This document shows positions 24,017 through 35,638 of a DNA stretch of 64,000 bases, in pieces. Numbering within the stretch: position 1 is the first letter of the stretch; each line of letters starts with the position of its first letter. This DNA is from Platycnemis pennipes (taxonomy: Eukaryota > Arthropoda > Insecta > Odonata > Platycnemididae). The stretch spans positions 74,114,698 through 74,178,697 of the forward strand of contig OW121855.1 in NCBI GenBank assembly GCA_933228895.1. The letters are read 5' to 3'. The notes beneath the pieces are model-generated. The model was given only the letters and a program-made list of their open reading frames with translations, was not told the origin of the DNA and did no database searches. The position numbers and the translations under genes were made by a program.

Positions 24017-24253
24017 GGGCAAGGGCCTAGCCACGTTGATAGACCGGTTCCCGTCTGATCACCGAAGTTAATTAACGTTGGGCTCGGACGGAAGTTGGAT
24101 GGGTAGCCCCCCTCCATACCTCTGCCGTGGTCCTCTTGTCCCCTGTCTGCAAGTGGAGGGCAGGTTAAATGTGGGTTGGTACAATGGATCTTAAGAGGTC
24201 TAAGTGTCAGGGGGGCTCCAGAAGGCCCCCGCCCACCCCTCCAATTTACATTT
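24017..24253 (+). mobile_element. 5S rRNA-derived SINE (SINE3-type) with 13-bp target-site duplications
   Basis: The left 100 bases align with animal 5S rRNA: CTAGCCACGTTGATAGACC, then CGGTTCCCGTCTGATCACCG, AAGTTAATTAACGTTGGGCT and GTTGGATGGGT. The right part (about 24110-24253) is unrelated GC-rich sequence. The insert is flanked by TTATTAGTAGTAA at 24004-24016 and 24254-24266. Known SINE3 elements use a 5S promoter and a LINE for mobilisation. The alternative is a 5S retropseudogene with a chimeric tail. Confidence 0.8.
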
Positions 24254-24269
24254 TTATTAGTAGTAAAGT

Positions 24270-24995
24270 ACTGTTTGTAGCATATCATTTAGTTGCATAC
24301 TCATATATAGGTATAATCTAAAGTGAGGATCATTGTGATCTTAAGTGATAGTATTATTAAGAGATTATACACCATCAGGTGGTTTATCAAATTCAGAGGT
24401 TCTCATTTAGTGGAACATTTCCATGATTGGGTATCAATGATACATAGATTTCCACAGAATTTATTTAGAAGCAAGTTTATTGCAACCGTTCTAGCCCCCT
24501 CCATTTAGTTCACACGACGACGGCGAGAAATTTTTATTGTACCCAAGAATGGAGTATCCACCGGAACAGGTTATACTGAAATTGGGTTTTAAATAAATTT
24601 TGTATAAATTAATAATACGTATACATACATGTATATCTATATATCCAAGACTTCCTATAGCTTGAAGAGTACTCTGTAGATAAATACTTGAAGCAACAGG
24701 GAAGAACTGTTCAAGTTTACAGCATTGTAGCTCCGCAGTATTGAATACCTCAATTTTCTTACTGCGTGTCGTCTTATCTGAACATAGGTGTACTAATGTC
24801 ATCACTCAAGAGGTAAGCTAAAATTATAGCCGTGCTACATATTATTAATATCTTGATTTCATGGTTTCCAATCATGCGCATTTCAATGACTCTTACTTCC
24901 CAGTTTTCCCTACCGTGACACTGATCTTGTAGCTGTGGCTATGCAACTGGTGGGCATGATAGCTTTAATGTTCTTTCTTGGCTACTTCGAACTGT
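24270..24995. other. AT-rich stretch without recognised feature
   Basis: No gene or repeat assigned. Confidence 0.4.
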
Positions 24996-24999
24996 GTGT

Positions 25000-25215
25000 T
25001 TGGGAATGATTCAGCCCCTGTCAAACAGGTCCTGGATTGTTAGCTTGCCAATTAATTTGTAGATTTAAATGTACCCTGAAAGCCGCCACAAAGTTTATGG
25101 CCAGGTAGCTTCATCCATTGCCGATCCGCATACCATCATGTTTTTCATATACACCTACATTTTATCCGGCTAGCCACCGCAAGGGTGTGTGGCAGATTGT
25201 GGTAGGTCACCAGCA
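25000..25215. mobile_element. Decayed LINE tails in both orientations
   Basis: A plus-strand relic lies at about 25005-25070 (CAGCCCCTGTCAAACAGG.. GTAGATTTAAATG). A minus-strand relic lies at about 25158-25212, where the inverted hairpin reads GCTAGCCACCGCAAGGGTGT and GTGGCAGA. Confidence 0.45.
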
Positions 25216-25219
25216 CTGA

Positions 25220-25725
25220 TATTGACTTTTTGCAGAAAAAAACTATGTTAATTAATAGTTAAGTATCCTGCGTAATGTGGTTGGATGAATTATACTTGTT
25301 GGCGTTGTAACTCCGTATTGTTCATCATAAAAACCAATTCTTGAATCGCTCGGTGCGACAATTTATTTCTCCTAATTTGTGGCTTCTGTCCTGTTTATGT
25401 AGAGTTGGGAAGTATAAAAATGTGTGCAGTGCCGTATTTGAATTTGTTTTATTTGGATATTTCGAGAAATTTAATCTTGCGTGAAACCTTTTTTCTCTAA
25501 GATTCCCCAACCAAGCTCTTCCAAAAGCCAAGTGACAATTCCTGTACGTTCATAGGAATTTGTTAAAACATTTGCTGCTTCCCTTTGTATCCTATTCAGT
25601 TCCCGAATGAAATCTTTATGTACTGGAATCATATATCAAATGCTTGATGCGCAATGTGCTCGAAATAACATCATCTTTTTACTATTCCATTGGAACACTC
25701 CATTAACTCCATTCCACTTCCATTG
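25220..25725. other. Stretch with possible decayed LINE ORF, minus strand
   Basis: The minus frame at 25325-25531 contains ..HKLGEINCRTERFKNWFL, which echoes the LINE ORF2 end (REIDCRTDRFKM). This may be an old minus-strand copy. Nothing else recognised. Confidence 0.35.
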
Positions 25726-25728
25726 GAA

Positions 25729-26540
25729 GTAATAATGACATAACAAACGTGGAATCCATCAAATATTTTGGAATGAGACTGACAAATGATCTTTCTTGGG
25801 GTAAACACATACGTGAAATAATGGGTCAAGCTAATCGTAAACTGGGATTCATCAAAAGAGTATTGGGTAAATGTGACGATCATGTACGAGAAATCAGCTA
25901 CTTTTCCCTTGTTAGACCTCATTTGGAGTGTGCTGCCAGTGTATGGAATCCCTACGAAATCGGTCTGAATAATGAACTTGAACGTGTGAAGCGAAGATCG
26001 GCCAGATTTTGTAAACGATACGATAATTATATTAGCGTAACCAGTCTATTAAATGAATTAAAATGGGAATCATTGTCAGATCGCAGGTTGAAATTTAGAC
26101 TTAATCTCTGAAATAAATTCCAAGACAATATTTTCAGTGATGATGTTAAAAATATTTTGCGAACCCCAACTTACAATGGCAGACTGGACCATAATCACAA
26201 AATTAGAGAAATTGATTTCCGAACTGATAGATTCAAAATGTTCTTTCTCCCTCGTACAATTAGAGATACGAATAACGGAAAATATGTTCAATCGGAGAGT
26301 AGCAATGGATAGAATTGGTAGCTGCATGTTGGTATGAGTACTTAACGCTAACCCCACTAACAGAATGTTTTTGCATGTTTGCTTTGCAATTTATATCTTT
26401 TTTAAATAGTGAAGTTCTGACTAGTACATTAATTCTATTCCTTTTTTATGCATGATATGTATTGCATGTTTGGTGAGAAATCACCCCCTGCCACACACCT
26501 TTGTGGTGGATTGCAGGGTATTATGTAGATGTAGATGAAC
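25729..26540 (+). mobile_element. LINE type B, longest plus-strand copy
   Basis: It encodes the RT C-terminal region: VESIKYFGMRLTNDLSWGKH, then SLVRPHLECAASVWNPYEIG, then LSDRRLKFRLNL. A premature TGA at 26109-26111 interrupts a frame that would otherwise reach TIRDTNNGK and a stop at 26310-26312. The 3' UTR, terminal hairpin (26484-26520) and GTAGATGTAGATG tail are well preserved. Truncation removes the palm and any endonuclease. Confidence 0.9.
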
Positions 26541-26745
26541 ACTCTCCTACAATTCATATGATAAATTTCAGTCTCTTCAGCGTCTTGTCACAATCATTCG
26601 GAATTTGATTCCCCCACAATAGATTTGAATTTAAGAGTTATACCCAAATATTTAACTTCACTTACCACATTTATGTCTATTCCACCAACATTATAATTTC
26701 GAGGTTTGAATTACTTTGAGGTTTAAAGGTTGTTAGTACCTGCAC
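26541..26745 (-). pseudogene. LINE RT C-terminal fragment, opposite strand
   Basis: The minus frame gives NYNVGGIDINVVSEVKYLG, then ITLKFKS. After a frameshift it gives LLWGNQIPNDCDKTLKRLKF, parallel to LSWGKHIREIMGQANRKLGF of type B. It directly abuts the plus-strand LINE tail. Confidence 0.7.
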
Positions 26746-26749
26746 TTCC

Positions 26750-27550
26750 GGTTGCACCATTAAGTTAACTAATTCACCATGGGAATTCACCATGGCCACC
26801 TTTCCCCTGGCGGTTAGCCTCTACCTCAACATCGTGCCGGAAAGATAGGTAACGCACAAATTATCTGTGCGAATAGTGTCCACTGAAATACCCTTAAAAT
26901 ATTCAAGGGTGAGTTAAAATAGTAAGGATCACCCATACTACGCAACGAACAAAGGAGAGAATGCATCCATGATTTACAAGACATTAGTCATTGTCTGTCA
27001 GCATTTAAACACTCGAGCAAGGACAAAAGAGAAATATGTATTTTGTGATAAATATTCAGTAGAATATAAGTACAATCCGATACGCAGCTGATATTATAGT
27101 GGTGGCGGACGAGGATAATATTGTATATGATCACATTACTATTTGTAATGTAGTCATATATAATATCAATACTACTGTTAGTAATTTGATCACTTACTAT
27201 TACAAAGCAATTACGTTGACGAAGAGAGTTTTAGACATTTTTGAGGAAAAAATTTCTTGAACTTCACGATGTTAGAAATTCTTAGATTATCCGGGGAAAT
27301 GAATTATCACGCTTCATTATTTATTGCAAAACATTATTTTAATTTGTAGAATATGCTAAAATAATGGAGGAAAATATTGGGAGGGAAATGTGATAAAAAT
27401 ATTAATAAAGCTAAAACAAAAGTCACTTGTCAGACAAGGAATCCCAAACATAAAAATAATGATGAATCATCTCCTGTGGTTTTCAAGTCTGTCACCTTAA
27501 AGGCGCAACAGACCGGAAGAAAAGGTACACGAAAGACAATGAAAGGATAA
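26750..27550. other. AT-rich stretch with one imperfect hairpin
   Basis: An imperfect inverted repeat pairs 27114-27139 with 27145-27167. No gene is seen. Confidence 0.4.
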
Positions 27551-27554
27551 GAGG

Positions 27555-27730
27555 AGTAGTAATGGAGAGAAACCCGGCACCGGCATTATCAGACTACCAC
27601 AGCGTCCGATCCGGCGGCCGGTGTACTGCACTGAACATGATCTCCGCACAGCATTCTCGCAGGGGCCGGTTTACCAATGAAAATCATCATCCACTGCCAC
27701 GGTTCAAATCTGGGTAATCTGGGTGGGGGG
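27555..27730 (-). mobile_element. SINE-1 copy, diverged
   Basis: On the minus strand it shows GGTTTGAACC-like B box remains, CATTGGTAAACCGGCCCC, and the tail GCCGGTGCCGGGTTTCTC. Confidence 0.6.
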
Positions 27731-28009
27731 GCCATAATTGAAATAAATTCAATAATCTAATCCCTTGATAATGAAAGAGGAAACATTGGAGAATGCTAAC
27801 GATTCCACTTGTCCATCTCTAAATAGCGAAGAAGATAAAAAAAAAGTGGATGACCAGTGAAGGGTGGTTTTAGCTAAGAGAAAAGACCCTTTACAATTAA
27901 CAATATCAGCTTGTGAGCATGAAAAAGCGTACAAAAACATTAAAATTCTTTATCGATGAATTAATTCTTTGAACGTGAGACGTGATAAATGAATACGGAT
28001 GAGAAAAAG

Positions 28010-28185
28010 CGATTTATTTATTTATTTCCTACTACCGCCGAAAACAGCACATGTGGCCTTTACGTCGGGGTATTTAACAATGTAACAACAGACGAGCACA
28101 CACAGCCATGTCCTGAGTGTTAAAAAAACTCACTCAGGCGGGACTCGAACCCGCGACCCTCAGGTTAGCAGGCGAGGCAATTAGA
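28010..28185 (-). mobile_element. SINE-4 copy (tRNA-derived)
   Basis: Minus-strand head CGGGTTCGAGTCCCGCCTG, a body that includes TTAAATACCCCGACGTAAAG, and an AAATAAATAAATAAAT tail at the left end. The same body occurs at 31.1 kb. The plus-strand frame over it (28117-28311) is not a gene. Confidence 0.7.
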
Positions 28186-28199
28186 CATTTTAAGAAAAT

Positions 28200-28765
28200 A
28201 TTTATCCTTGAACTTGTCAATGGTGAATATTTCAGTTTTCTGGGGTATTTAATTATTAAGCTTCGATTGGCTTTCTCAAAGTCTTTTTTATCCAAGACAA
28301 CCTTATCGTAACGTTTCTTACTTTATATCAAATTTTCATAAAACTTCAACTCCATCGCCACTTGTAAGAATCTCTTAGGGACTCTGAAAATCATTATATA
28401 CTATTCATTTCTTATGAAATGGAACTTTTTACTTACTTTTACTATAATGTCTCTAATTATATGTGAAGCACTACGAATGCAGTCAAGTATACCTGCAAAG
28501 AAATGGGCTACTCGTGAACTTCGAGAAAAATTCTTTACAGGGCTCATAAAAGGATACACGTCCGACCTATCCACAATGGTCTCAAGTTGAAATAGGAGCA
28601 TAAGTGCTTCGTTGACATTCGGGTCACTGTGGAGCGAAAAAACTCAGACGGAGAACTCTTTCCCGACCGTCTCATAATGGTTCGGAGTTTGAGTATTTTT
28701 TTACGATTGTCATAATTCATTTCGCCATCCCACCACTTAAAAAGGGAGTCGTCCTTTTTAACAGC
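28200..28765. other. AT-rich stretch without recognised feature
   Basis: No gene or repeat assigned. Confidence 0.4.
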
Positions 28766-28769
28766 CTTC

Positions 28770-29200
28770 CAACGTACTTAGGACGTTCGATGAAATGGCG
28801 AACCGATGGGAGCGTCTCCCCGGCGACCGATATTCATTTTTTTGTTTATTTTCCCTCTTTTCCCTCGACGGCGTCGTGCTCCGTACCCTCTAGCGGCGGG
28901 CGCGGAAAACTTGGGGACCTTTTGGCGCCACCCACGACGACGTCCCGCGAAGCTGACAAATCCAATCGAGTTTTCGAACCTACAGATGATGTCTTTTCCG
29001 ACCTTCCTCGCCCTCATCCCTACTTAAAGAGGACCACGAAGGACTTATTGGCAGCGCGGGAGGAACTAGACGGAAGAGAGATAAGCCTTCGCTTGACATT
29101 CATTCCTCAGTTCACCATTGCCTCCCTCACCAAAGAGACGCTGTCTAGGCGGTGTCAGGGTATCCACGTCCCATGTTTACAGTAAAAGCGCCCGACCACC
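28770..29200. other. CpG-rich island with overlapping frames
   Basis: A 131-codon plus frame (28790-29185) overlaps 73- and 79-codon frames. No domain recognised, and the coding signal is not convincing. Confidence 0.3.
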
Positions 29201-29684
29201 TTCTTTTTTTCTCGCTTCAAGCATAGGCCGAAAAAGCGTGGATTCGTAGGTAGTCATTTCTTTTCCCATCCCCCGATCACCCTCATCGTAGCACGAGATG
29301 GGAAAAATCACTAGTTGGTGCTTGCAAGCCAGAGATTTTGGTGGATAATCCTCAAGTGGTTTCGCACGGGTATTTTCAATCAGATCGTGAATCTGCGTTT
29401 TGACATGAACACAATAAAATAAATATTTGATCCATAATTCAGAGTCTAAGCTTACATTCTTCTACATCTGGCACTTCAGTTGTGTATGGCATGGTCATTT
29501 TCTTCAGATCAGTGGCGAATATTATATACTACGATCATTAAATGAACGGTCAAAATTCTACCCACAAGGCAAATTAACGGATGTAGGCGATAATTTGTGG
29601 AATTGTAGGACATTCAACATGGTGAAAAGGAATATTTTTTACCACTTCCACTACGATTTTTGATTTTGATTGATTTTGAAAATT

Positions 29685-30885
29685 AACTGATTAAAGTTAA
29701 GGTTATCTCTGTAAAAAGTTACTGGTTAAAGTAAAAAGTAACTTTTCTGAAAAAATAACTTATTAAAGTTGAAGTTAAAAAAAAGTAACTTTTACGTTAA
29801 AAGTTACTTTTTCAGTTACTTTGGCAAATTGGATTCTGTGATACTAGAGGCCTTGATGGTTTTTTTGTTTTGACAAACAATGCAAAAACTGAAAATTGTG
29901 ATTGTGGTTTCTTCCATCCGTATCCATTTGTTTAAAAATATTTTAATTGCGGATTTTCGTTGAAATTCCATTTGGTGTCCAGAGTGTTGTTGGTTAGTTT
30001 TTCTAGTGTCTGCTGAAAGCATTTGGTGATTTTTCTGATGCGTGTCTCCAATTCTGGAATTTTTAAGTTCTCGTGAATGTAAGACTTTCAAACGAACCAT
30101 TGTGCGTCTGTAATTTTCCGCAAAAGATTGTTCTGAGTAGTAGAAAGTGCTTTAAGATTTTTGATATCGATCCCCACATTGCGATGTGAATTATCCCTTC
30201 ACAATTGTAAAATTGCAGTGGAAACGGCTTATTTATATAGATTTACAGTAGATGCTAAGGCTGTACCTGCGTACCTTTTCTCGCGATTCACTGGGGGCTG
30301 ATATATTGACAACGCGATGTCGCCGAGTAAGGCATACGTAGACTGGCGCATTGTAACAGATACGTTAGTTTGAATGAAGCCCTCCCACTCGTTATACGTC
30401 ATAGGTTTTTAGGCAACCCTTCTTCCTCGGCTTCAACTATGTAGTATTGACGACATGATGTCTCCGAGTAAGGCATACGAGCTCTCCAGGACATTGTCTT
30501 CGCGCGGTTTCGTGTTTTCTCGTCTGAGGGTGCGTTCCTAAGCTTTGGCAGTGACTCCCCTCAGTCCCGCTTTTGTTTGCATGTATTCGTCTGGGTCTAT
30601 TCATTGCATTCTTTAACAACTACCCTTGCATTCTTAGATACCATTTTATTTTCATATTTGTCTGTTGGGCAACCTTTGCACCCAAATTCGTGCATGTTGA
30701 CATTCACCAGAAATTAACGAAAAAAATTAACTGAAGTTAGTTTTGTATCAGTTAATGCATAATTTTAACGGTTAAAAGTTAACTCATTTAAAAAGTAACG
30801 ATTAAATTAAATAGTTATCCATATTTTTAATGATTAATTTTAATCGTTAATTTTTTTAATCGCTAATCCCAACTATGTACAGTAC
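29685..30885 (-). mobile_element. Internally deleted hAT transposon with BED-finger remnant
   Basis: The right end carries TTAGCGATTA-type terminal sequence (TAATCGCTAATCCCAAC at 30858-30874). Both ends are rich in AAAGTTAACTT/AAAAGTAACTTTT repeats (29690-29820 and 30720-30860). The minus frame at 29816-30100 ends with FSFCIVCQNKKTIKASS, then ITESNLPK: a BED zinc-finger start with the CxxC pair. It is cut before the distal ligands and joined directly to terminal repeat sequence. A 26-base motif ending GTAAGGCATACG is duplicated at about 30314-30340 and 30453-30479. Confidence 0.5.
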
Positions 30886-31080
30886 CTAGCTCCTAATCAG
30901 ATTCTTCTCTGGTATTTTCTACTTGTCTCCACTGTGGATAGTCCATATGCTTGGAGAAGGGAGTTAAAATACTGGAGTAAATATAGTCAACTTTGGAAAA
31001 GTTTAGACAGAGTAGATGCTTTATAATTCATAATGTCATTTGAGGAACGTGAAGGAATGAACCATTCTATGATTTTCTAA
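30886..31080. other. Spacer between hAT remnant and SINE-4
   Basis: Nothing recognised. Confidence 0.4.
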
Positions 31081-31082
31081 CA

Positions 31083-31262
31083 CTATTTATTTATATACTA
31101 TTCATGTGCCCGATAACAACACAGATGGTTTTTACATCGGGTACTTTAACTAAAAACAATTACACTAGCACAAATATCCATGCATTGAATAACCTTCCCC
31201 GGTGGGATTCGAACCCTCGACCTAGGCGATGTATTTACCCCGTCGCCACCGGGCTCAGCGAT
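31083..31262 (-). mobile_element. SINE-4 copy (tRNA-derived)
   Basis: Minus-strand head GAGCCCGGTGGCGACGGGGT (A box) and GGTTCGAATCCC (B box), body AAAGTACCCGATGTAAAAACC, and tail TATATAAATAAAT. It aligns with the copy at 28.0 kb. Confidence 0.75.
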
Positions 31263-31264
31263 AT

Positions 31265-31960
31265 ATTATGTGCCTGAAAGTTGTGCGAGCAGTATTACTG
31301 AAACGTGGAAAATTGTAAAGCAAATATACTGCGGCTTGCGTGGGGCCGTACAAGGTTACGAATGAGGAATTAAGAAACTAGCTAATCATCTTTGGGACCT
31401 CTAGAGGGATTCTCACACGTGGAAATCGGGGACCACACATCTCAACTTATCTCCTGCCCAAAATATTGGTGTTGGAGTCACCTTTAAGGGTAAAGGGCTT
31501 AATGTGTGCCTTATCGCATCGCTTGCAAAAGAAGGGAGTGGCAAGAAGACGAAATGAGGGGGAATGCGGAAAAGTGAAAAGTCTACACGATAAGCTTTGA
31601 ATGAAAAGGGCCACCAAGGGTTCCTGGGAGTGTTTCTGCCTCAGGGACTCAGAGTGTACTAGGACGGAGACCCTTTGAGTTTTTCCTTTTACTCCCTTAT
31701 CTTGGGAGACCCTGAGCGATTCTGAGGGATGAGGGCACGTGTGTGACCTCTATCGGGTGGTCCGTTCGGGGTCATCTCCAATATTTAAAATCTTTCGACC
31801 CATTAGCTCCATTACCCTATCCTCGGCACCGAAACCATAAAGGCGCGAGCAGTGAGAAAGCATTGGCGTGCCTTGTGACAAATCCCTCGTCACCGAGTCG
31901 AGCAAGTCTTCATTTCTAGGAGACCAGGACTTCTCCAGCTGTCATATGGAATCTGAGGGT
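31265..31960. other. Stretch without recognised feature
   Basis: Moderately GC-rich toward the right. No gene or repeat assigned. Confidence 0.35.
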
Positions 31961-31964
31961 TTCG

Positions 31965-32225
31965 TTTTAGTGTGGTGGCTAGTGTATTAGCTTCCCATTC
32001 CGGTGTTCAGGGCTCGAGTTCCAGCAGTTGCAGATTTTTCAGTGGTTTACCGGTCCTCACTTGAGTATGCTATGGAGGACACTATGATTTCAGTACTCCG
32101 TCCGTCGGGTAAAACCTTAAATCGTGAACCCATGGGCTCCTTTCGTTGAGAGGAGGCTGATACCAACGCCGGGTTTCTCTTTGCCTTTCCTCCACTCCCT
32201 AAAATCCTGCCTCTTTCCATATACC
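31965..32225 (+). mobile_element. SINE-1 copy, near complete
   Basis: Head TAGTGTGGTGGCTAGTGTAT, B box GGCTCGAGTTCC, body TTTCAGTGGTTTACCGGTCC, core AGTACTCCGTCCGTCGGGTA and tail ACGCCGGGTTTCTCTTTGCC. Confidence 0.8.
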
Positions 32226-32229
32226 TCTC

Positions 32230-32825
32230 CTTAATGTTGTAAATAAACTTAGTTTCCGAATCCGTTCCCAAATAATATTGACGTAAAATGTATCGAAAAA
32301 AATGGCAATTAATTTGGTGCATATGGATTACGTAACTTTTCCCTTGGAATATTTTGAAGAAAAATATGACTTTTTGGAAAAGTATTGTCCACCATTTATC
32401 CTCTTGCACTTGGTGAAACAGTTTCCGTCTCGAAGACTGCTTTTCATCATCTCTAACAGAGTAACTAGGAGTGTACGTAACATCATTAGAACGTCACTCT
32501 GGAGTATTCTCCTTCATTTGGCTATGAATCATAAACAGTGAAATTTGCAGTAATGGCATGACTGGAAACATTTGAAGCATGAAGTATTGTTTTGTTTTTT
32601 TAAGGGAAACTACAAAATAATTCGGGATACCAAATGAATGCCGAATAATTATCGATGACGTTCCAAATGGAGATAGTGAAAAAAGAAATGGGATGAAAGC
32701 TTCCCCAGGAAAACGTCAGTATCAAATGAGACAATTCTTATGAAACGGTGGTCCTAGATTTTTTAGTTGGATTTAACGGTTTACGTCCTTTCACTAGCTT
32801 AATAGGATCTCGTGTAGTCAATTAT
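32230..32825. other. AT-rich stretch without recognised feature
   Basis: No gene or repeat assigned. Confidence 0.4.
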
Positions 32826-32832
32826 TCATCGA

Positions 32833-33020
32833 GTTGGTGTGGTATCTTAAGTGCGGGCGTCCTATCTCTATGGTCTTGGTTCAAATCCTGGTAGTGGCAG
32901 ATATTTATGCAGCATTTCGGTGCCTGCTTGAGTGCAGTATGTGTGTGACTCCAAGTGCAGTACTCCGTCCGTCGGATGGGACGTTAAACAAAGGGTAGGG
33001 TAAGTTGAGTAAGGTTTCTC
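32833..33020 (+). mobile_element. SINE-1 copy, 3'-truncated
   Basis: GAGTTGGTGTGGTATC, B box GGTTCAAATCC, then AGTACTCCGTCCGTCGGATG and GGACGTTAAAC. Confidence 0.75.
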
Positions 33021-33029
33021 AACTCCGTT

Positions 33030-34554
33030 TGCTAAATAATGTGGAGAACTGCATAGCAAAGTCTTGGATTATATATATATGGAGCAAGTCGTGAAAATAT
33101 ATAATACCTATAAGAATTGTATTTGCATGAGGATGTTAAGCAACTGGGGAATCGAATATAGTACTGCGTTAAATAAATCTTATAATTTATGACTAGTGAT
33201 TATATTGATGAGTCTCATCTGACTGATGTTTATGGTATTTTCCTGGTATAGTGAGGTTGTGTTTTTGTGTGATTTTGTACAGTGTTCGATAGTTGTCTTC
33301 GCTCAACAAGTTCCTAAAACAATTTTAATAGAGAGATTTTCCGTTGAATCCCGCCAATAGATTCATCTATTCTGTTTTTTAATTTCATAAGTATAGAATA
33401 ATTATCAGTAGTTCAACAGAAATGGTGCCTGTCGAATGTTTGTAAAGTGTCATTTTTCACTACAAAACATAAAATGTTGCAATCAATCTTTTTTTAGCAG
33501 ACAAAAGGATTAAAAAAAACGTATTGAATAAAATTTTAAAAAACCCTTCATTTTTCAATCTATTGTTAAGAAGGCGTACATATATTACGTAACGCTTAAG
33601 GGAAGGGGAGGGGTCTGGCCTACCGTTGTGTTACATTATCGACAAAGATGAGGGGCCCATCCTTCAGTTACTTTGGGGGAAAGCTACATCATGAAGTCAT
33701 TTTTTATTTAATTAATAACGATGAAACAAATAATTATGTGTGAAAAATAGTAGCAACGAGTAACAACATTAATAGAGCACGTCTGTTTTTTTACTGGCAA
33801 CAAAGAGGGGGTTCATCAATATAACGTCATTTAGGTTGGTCTTAGAGAACGTTACGGACCCTAATAGGAAGCGAAGGGGTTCCAAAAAAGTTAATAATAA
33901 TTAGTGGCACATAATATGTTTGCCCCCTTGCTTGTGACCAGTTTGAATTGAGATTTTGGTGCTGATAGGCACCCAATTTTTTTCCGCTCTGCGTCATAAT
34001 CTCAAATGTACCCCCGGTGTACGAGAAAGAGCTGAGATACCAAAGCTGGTGGCCTCGTCATATATTCGGAAAATTATCGCGAAAATTTCACTACGCACTA
34101 TGCTGGAGGAGGAAGTTTGAGATGCGAGGAAGTTGGCATTGCTTCATAAGCTGAGACACGAAAAAATAAACATGTGCCTCTCGATTGCAAGTCACGTCAC
34201 CAAGGTTAACAGAGCGTCGGCGATTGTCGGCACCATATTTTTTGAGGGCGTTCAATGTCGACGCTCAAAAATTAGTATTTCTTGCTTGTCATCAGATTAA
34301 AAAAATCCAATGAAGGTCTCCCTCATATCTACTCTCTTTATTCGTGTGAGTATAAGAATAGTTAAAGCATCGTTTTTTGACAGATGTTATTTGTGAAATC
34401 GACAAAAATTAATCATTCAACTACTACCCTAGTCCTCAATGCTTCTTTTCCGCCCCCAATTCTTTTTAGTCACATGTTTAATTAAAAATTAGAAGGTAAG
34501 TGAATTTTTGTAAATAGTTTTTAAATGATGGACAGTAGAATCAGATGTGGAAAG
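33030..34554. other. AT-rich stretch without recognised feature
   Basis: No gene or repeat assigned in about 1.5 kb up to the array. Confidence 0.4.
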
Positions 34555-34596
34555 AAGGTAAAGTAATAGCAGAAATTCCACAGAGAAAAAATCATT

Positions 34597-34669
34597 CGCC
34601 TTGACCGGGATTCGAACCCGGATCCCCTGATTTCCGGCCAGGTGCTTTAACCAGTTAAGCTACCGAGGC
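34597..34669 (-). tRNA. tRNA-like sequence, array copy 1 (probably not a functional tRNA)
   Basis: A cloverleaf folds: acceptor GCCTCGG/TCAAGGC (one mismatch), D stem GCTT/AAGC, anticodon stem CCTGG/TCAGG, T stem CCGGG/CCCGG with loop TTCGAAT. The anticodon loop CCGGAAA puts GGA at 34-36 but has C at position 33, where tRNAs have U. The variable loop is too short for a serine tRNA. The body looks like a tRNA-derived SINE head. Confidence 0.55.
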
Positions 34670-34919
34670 GTCATTTTTCCCTGTGGAATTTTAGATGCCT
34701 TAAAGGAACTAGATGTTCTCGAACTGCTAGGCATATAATGCCACAAAGCAGTCGCAGTCGTGCGCAAGGCGCCACCGTCCAAGAGGTTAAGGCCAACTTT
34801 AAACACTAAGGTGCTTACTGTATAACAAATTGAAGGTTCGCGAACTAGCCGCGAGAACCTTAACGGAGTTACCCGCTGAAAATGCACAATAGCAGAAATT
34901 CCACAGAGAAAAAATCATT

Positions 34920-34992
34920 CGCCTTGACCGGGATTCGAACCCGGATCCCCTGATTTCCGGCCAGGTGCTTTAACCAGTTAAGCTACCGAGGC
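34920..34992 (-). tRNA. tRNA-like sequence, array copy 2
   Basis: Identical to copy 1, 323 bp away. Confidence 0.55.
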
Positions 34993-35242
34993 GTCATTTT
35001 TCCCTGTGGAATTTTAGATGCCTTAAAGGAACTAGATGTTCTCGAACTGCTAGGCATATAATGCCACAAAGCAGTCGCAGTCGTGCGCAAGGCGCCACCG
35101 TCCAAGAGGTTAAGGCCAACTTTAAACACTAAGGTGCTTACTGTATAACAAATTGAAGGTTCGCGAACTAGCCGCGAGAACCTTAACGGAGTTACCCGCT
35201 GAAAATGCACAATAGCAGAAATTCCACAGAGAAAAAATCATT

Positions 35243-35315
35243 CGCCTTGACCGGGATTCGAACCCGGATCCCCTGATTTCCGGCCAGGTGCTTTAACCAG
35301 TTAAGCTACCGAGGC
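35243..35315 (-). tRNA. tRNA-like sequence, array copy 3
   Basis: Identical to copy 1. Confidence 0.55.
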
Positions 35316-35565
35316 GTCATTTTTCCCTGTGGAATTTTAGATGCCTTAAAGGAACTAGATGTTCTCGAACTGCTAGGCATATAATGCCACAAAGCAGTCG
35401 CAGTCGTGCGCAAGGCGCCACCGTCCAAGAGGTTAAGGCCAACTTTAAACACTAAGGTGCTTACTGTATAACAAATTGAAGGTTCGCGAACTAGCCGCGA
35501 GAACCTTAACGGAGTTACCCGCTGAAAATGCACAATAGCAGAAATTCCACAGAGAAAAAATCATT

Positions 35566-35638
35566 CGCCTTGACCGGGATTCGAACCCGGATCCCCTGAT
35601 TTCCGGCCAGGTGCTTTAACCAGTTAAGCTACCGAGGC
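35566..35638 (-). tRNA. tRNA-like sequence, array copy 4
   Basis: Identical to copy 1. This is the last one before the array turns over at 35752/35753. Confidence 0.55.

Noticed and set aside
24007..24288. 93-codon minus frame over the 5S-like insert
   Set aside because: It spans both target duplications and the SINE; no protein similarity.
28117..28311. Frame beginning LTQAGLEPATLRLAG
   Set aside because: Antisense reading through a SINE-4 tRNA-like head.
28790..29185. 131-codon plus frame as an exon
   Set aside because: Overlapping frames on both strands, no domain, no convincing splice sites.
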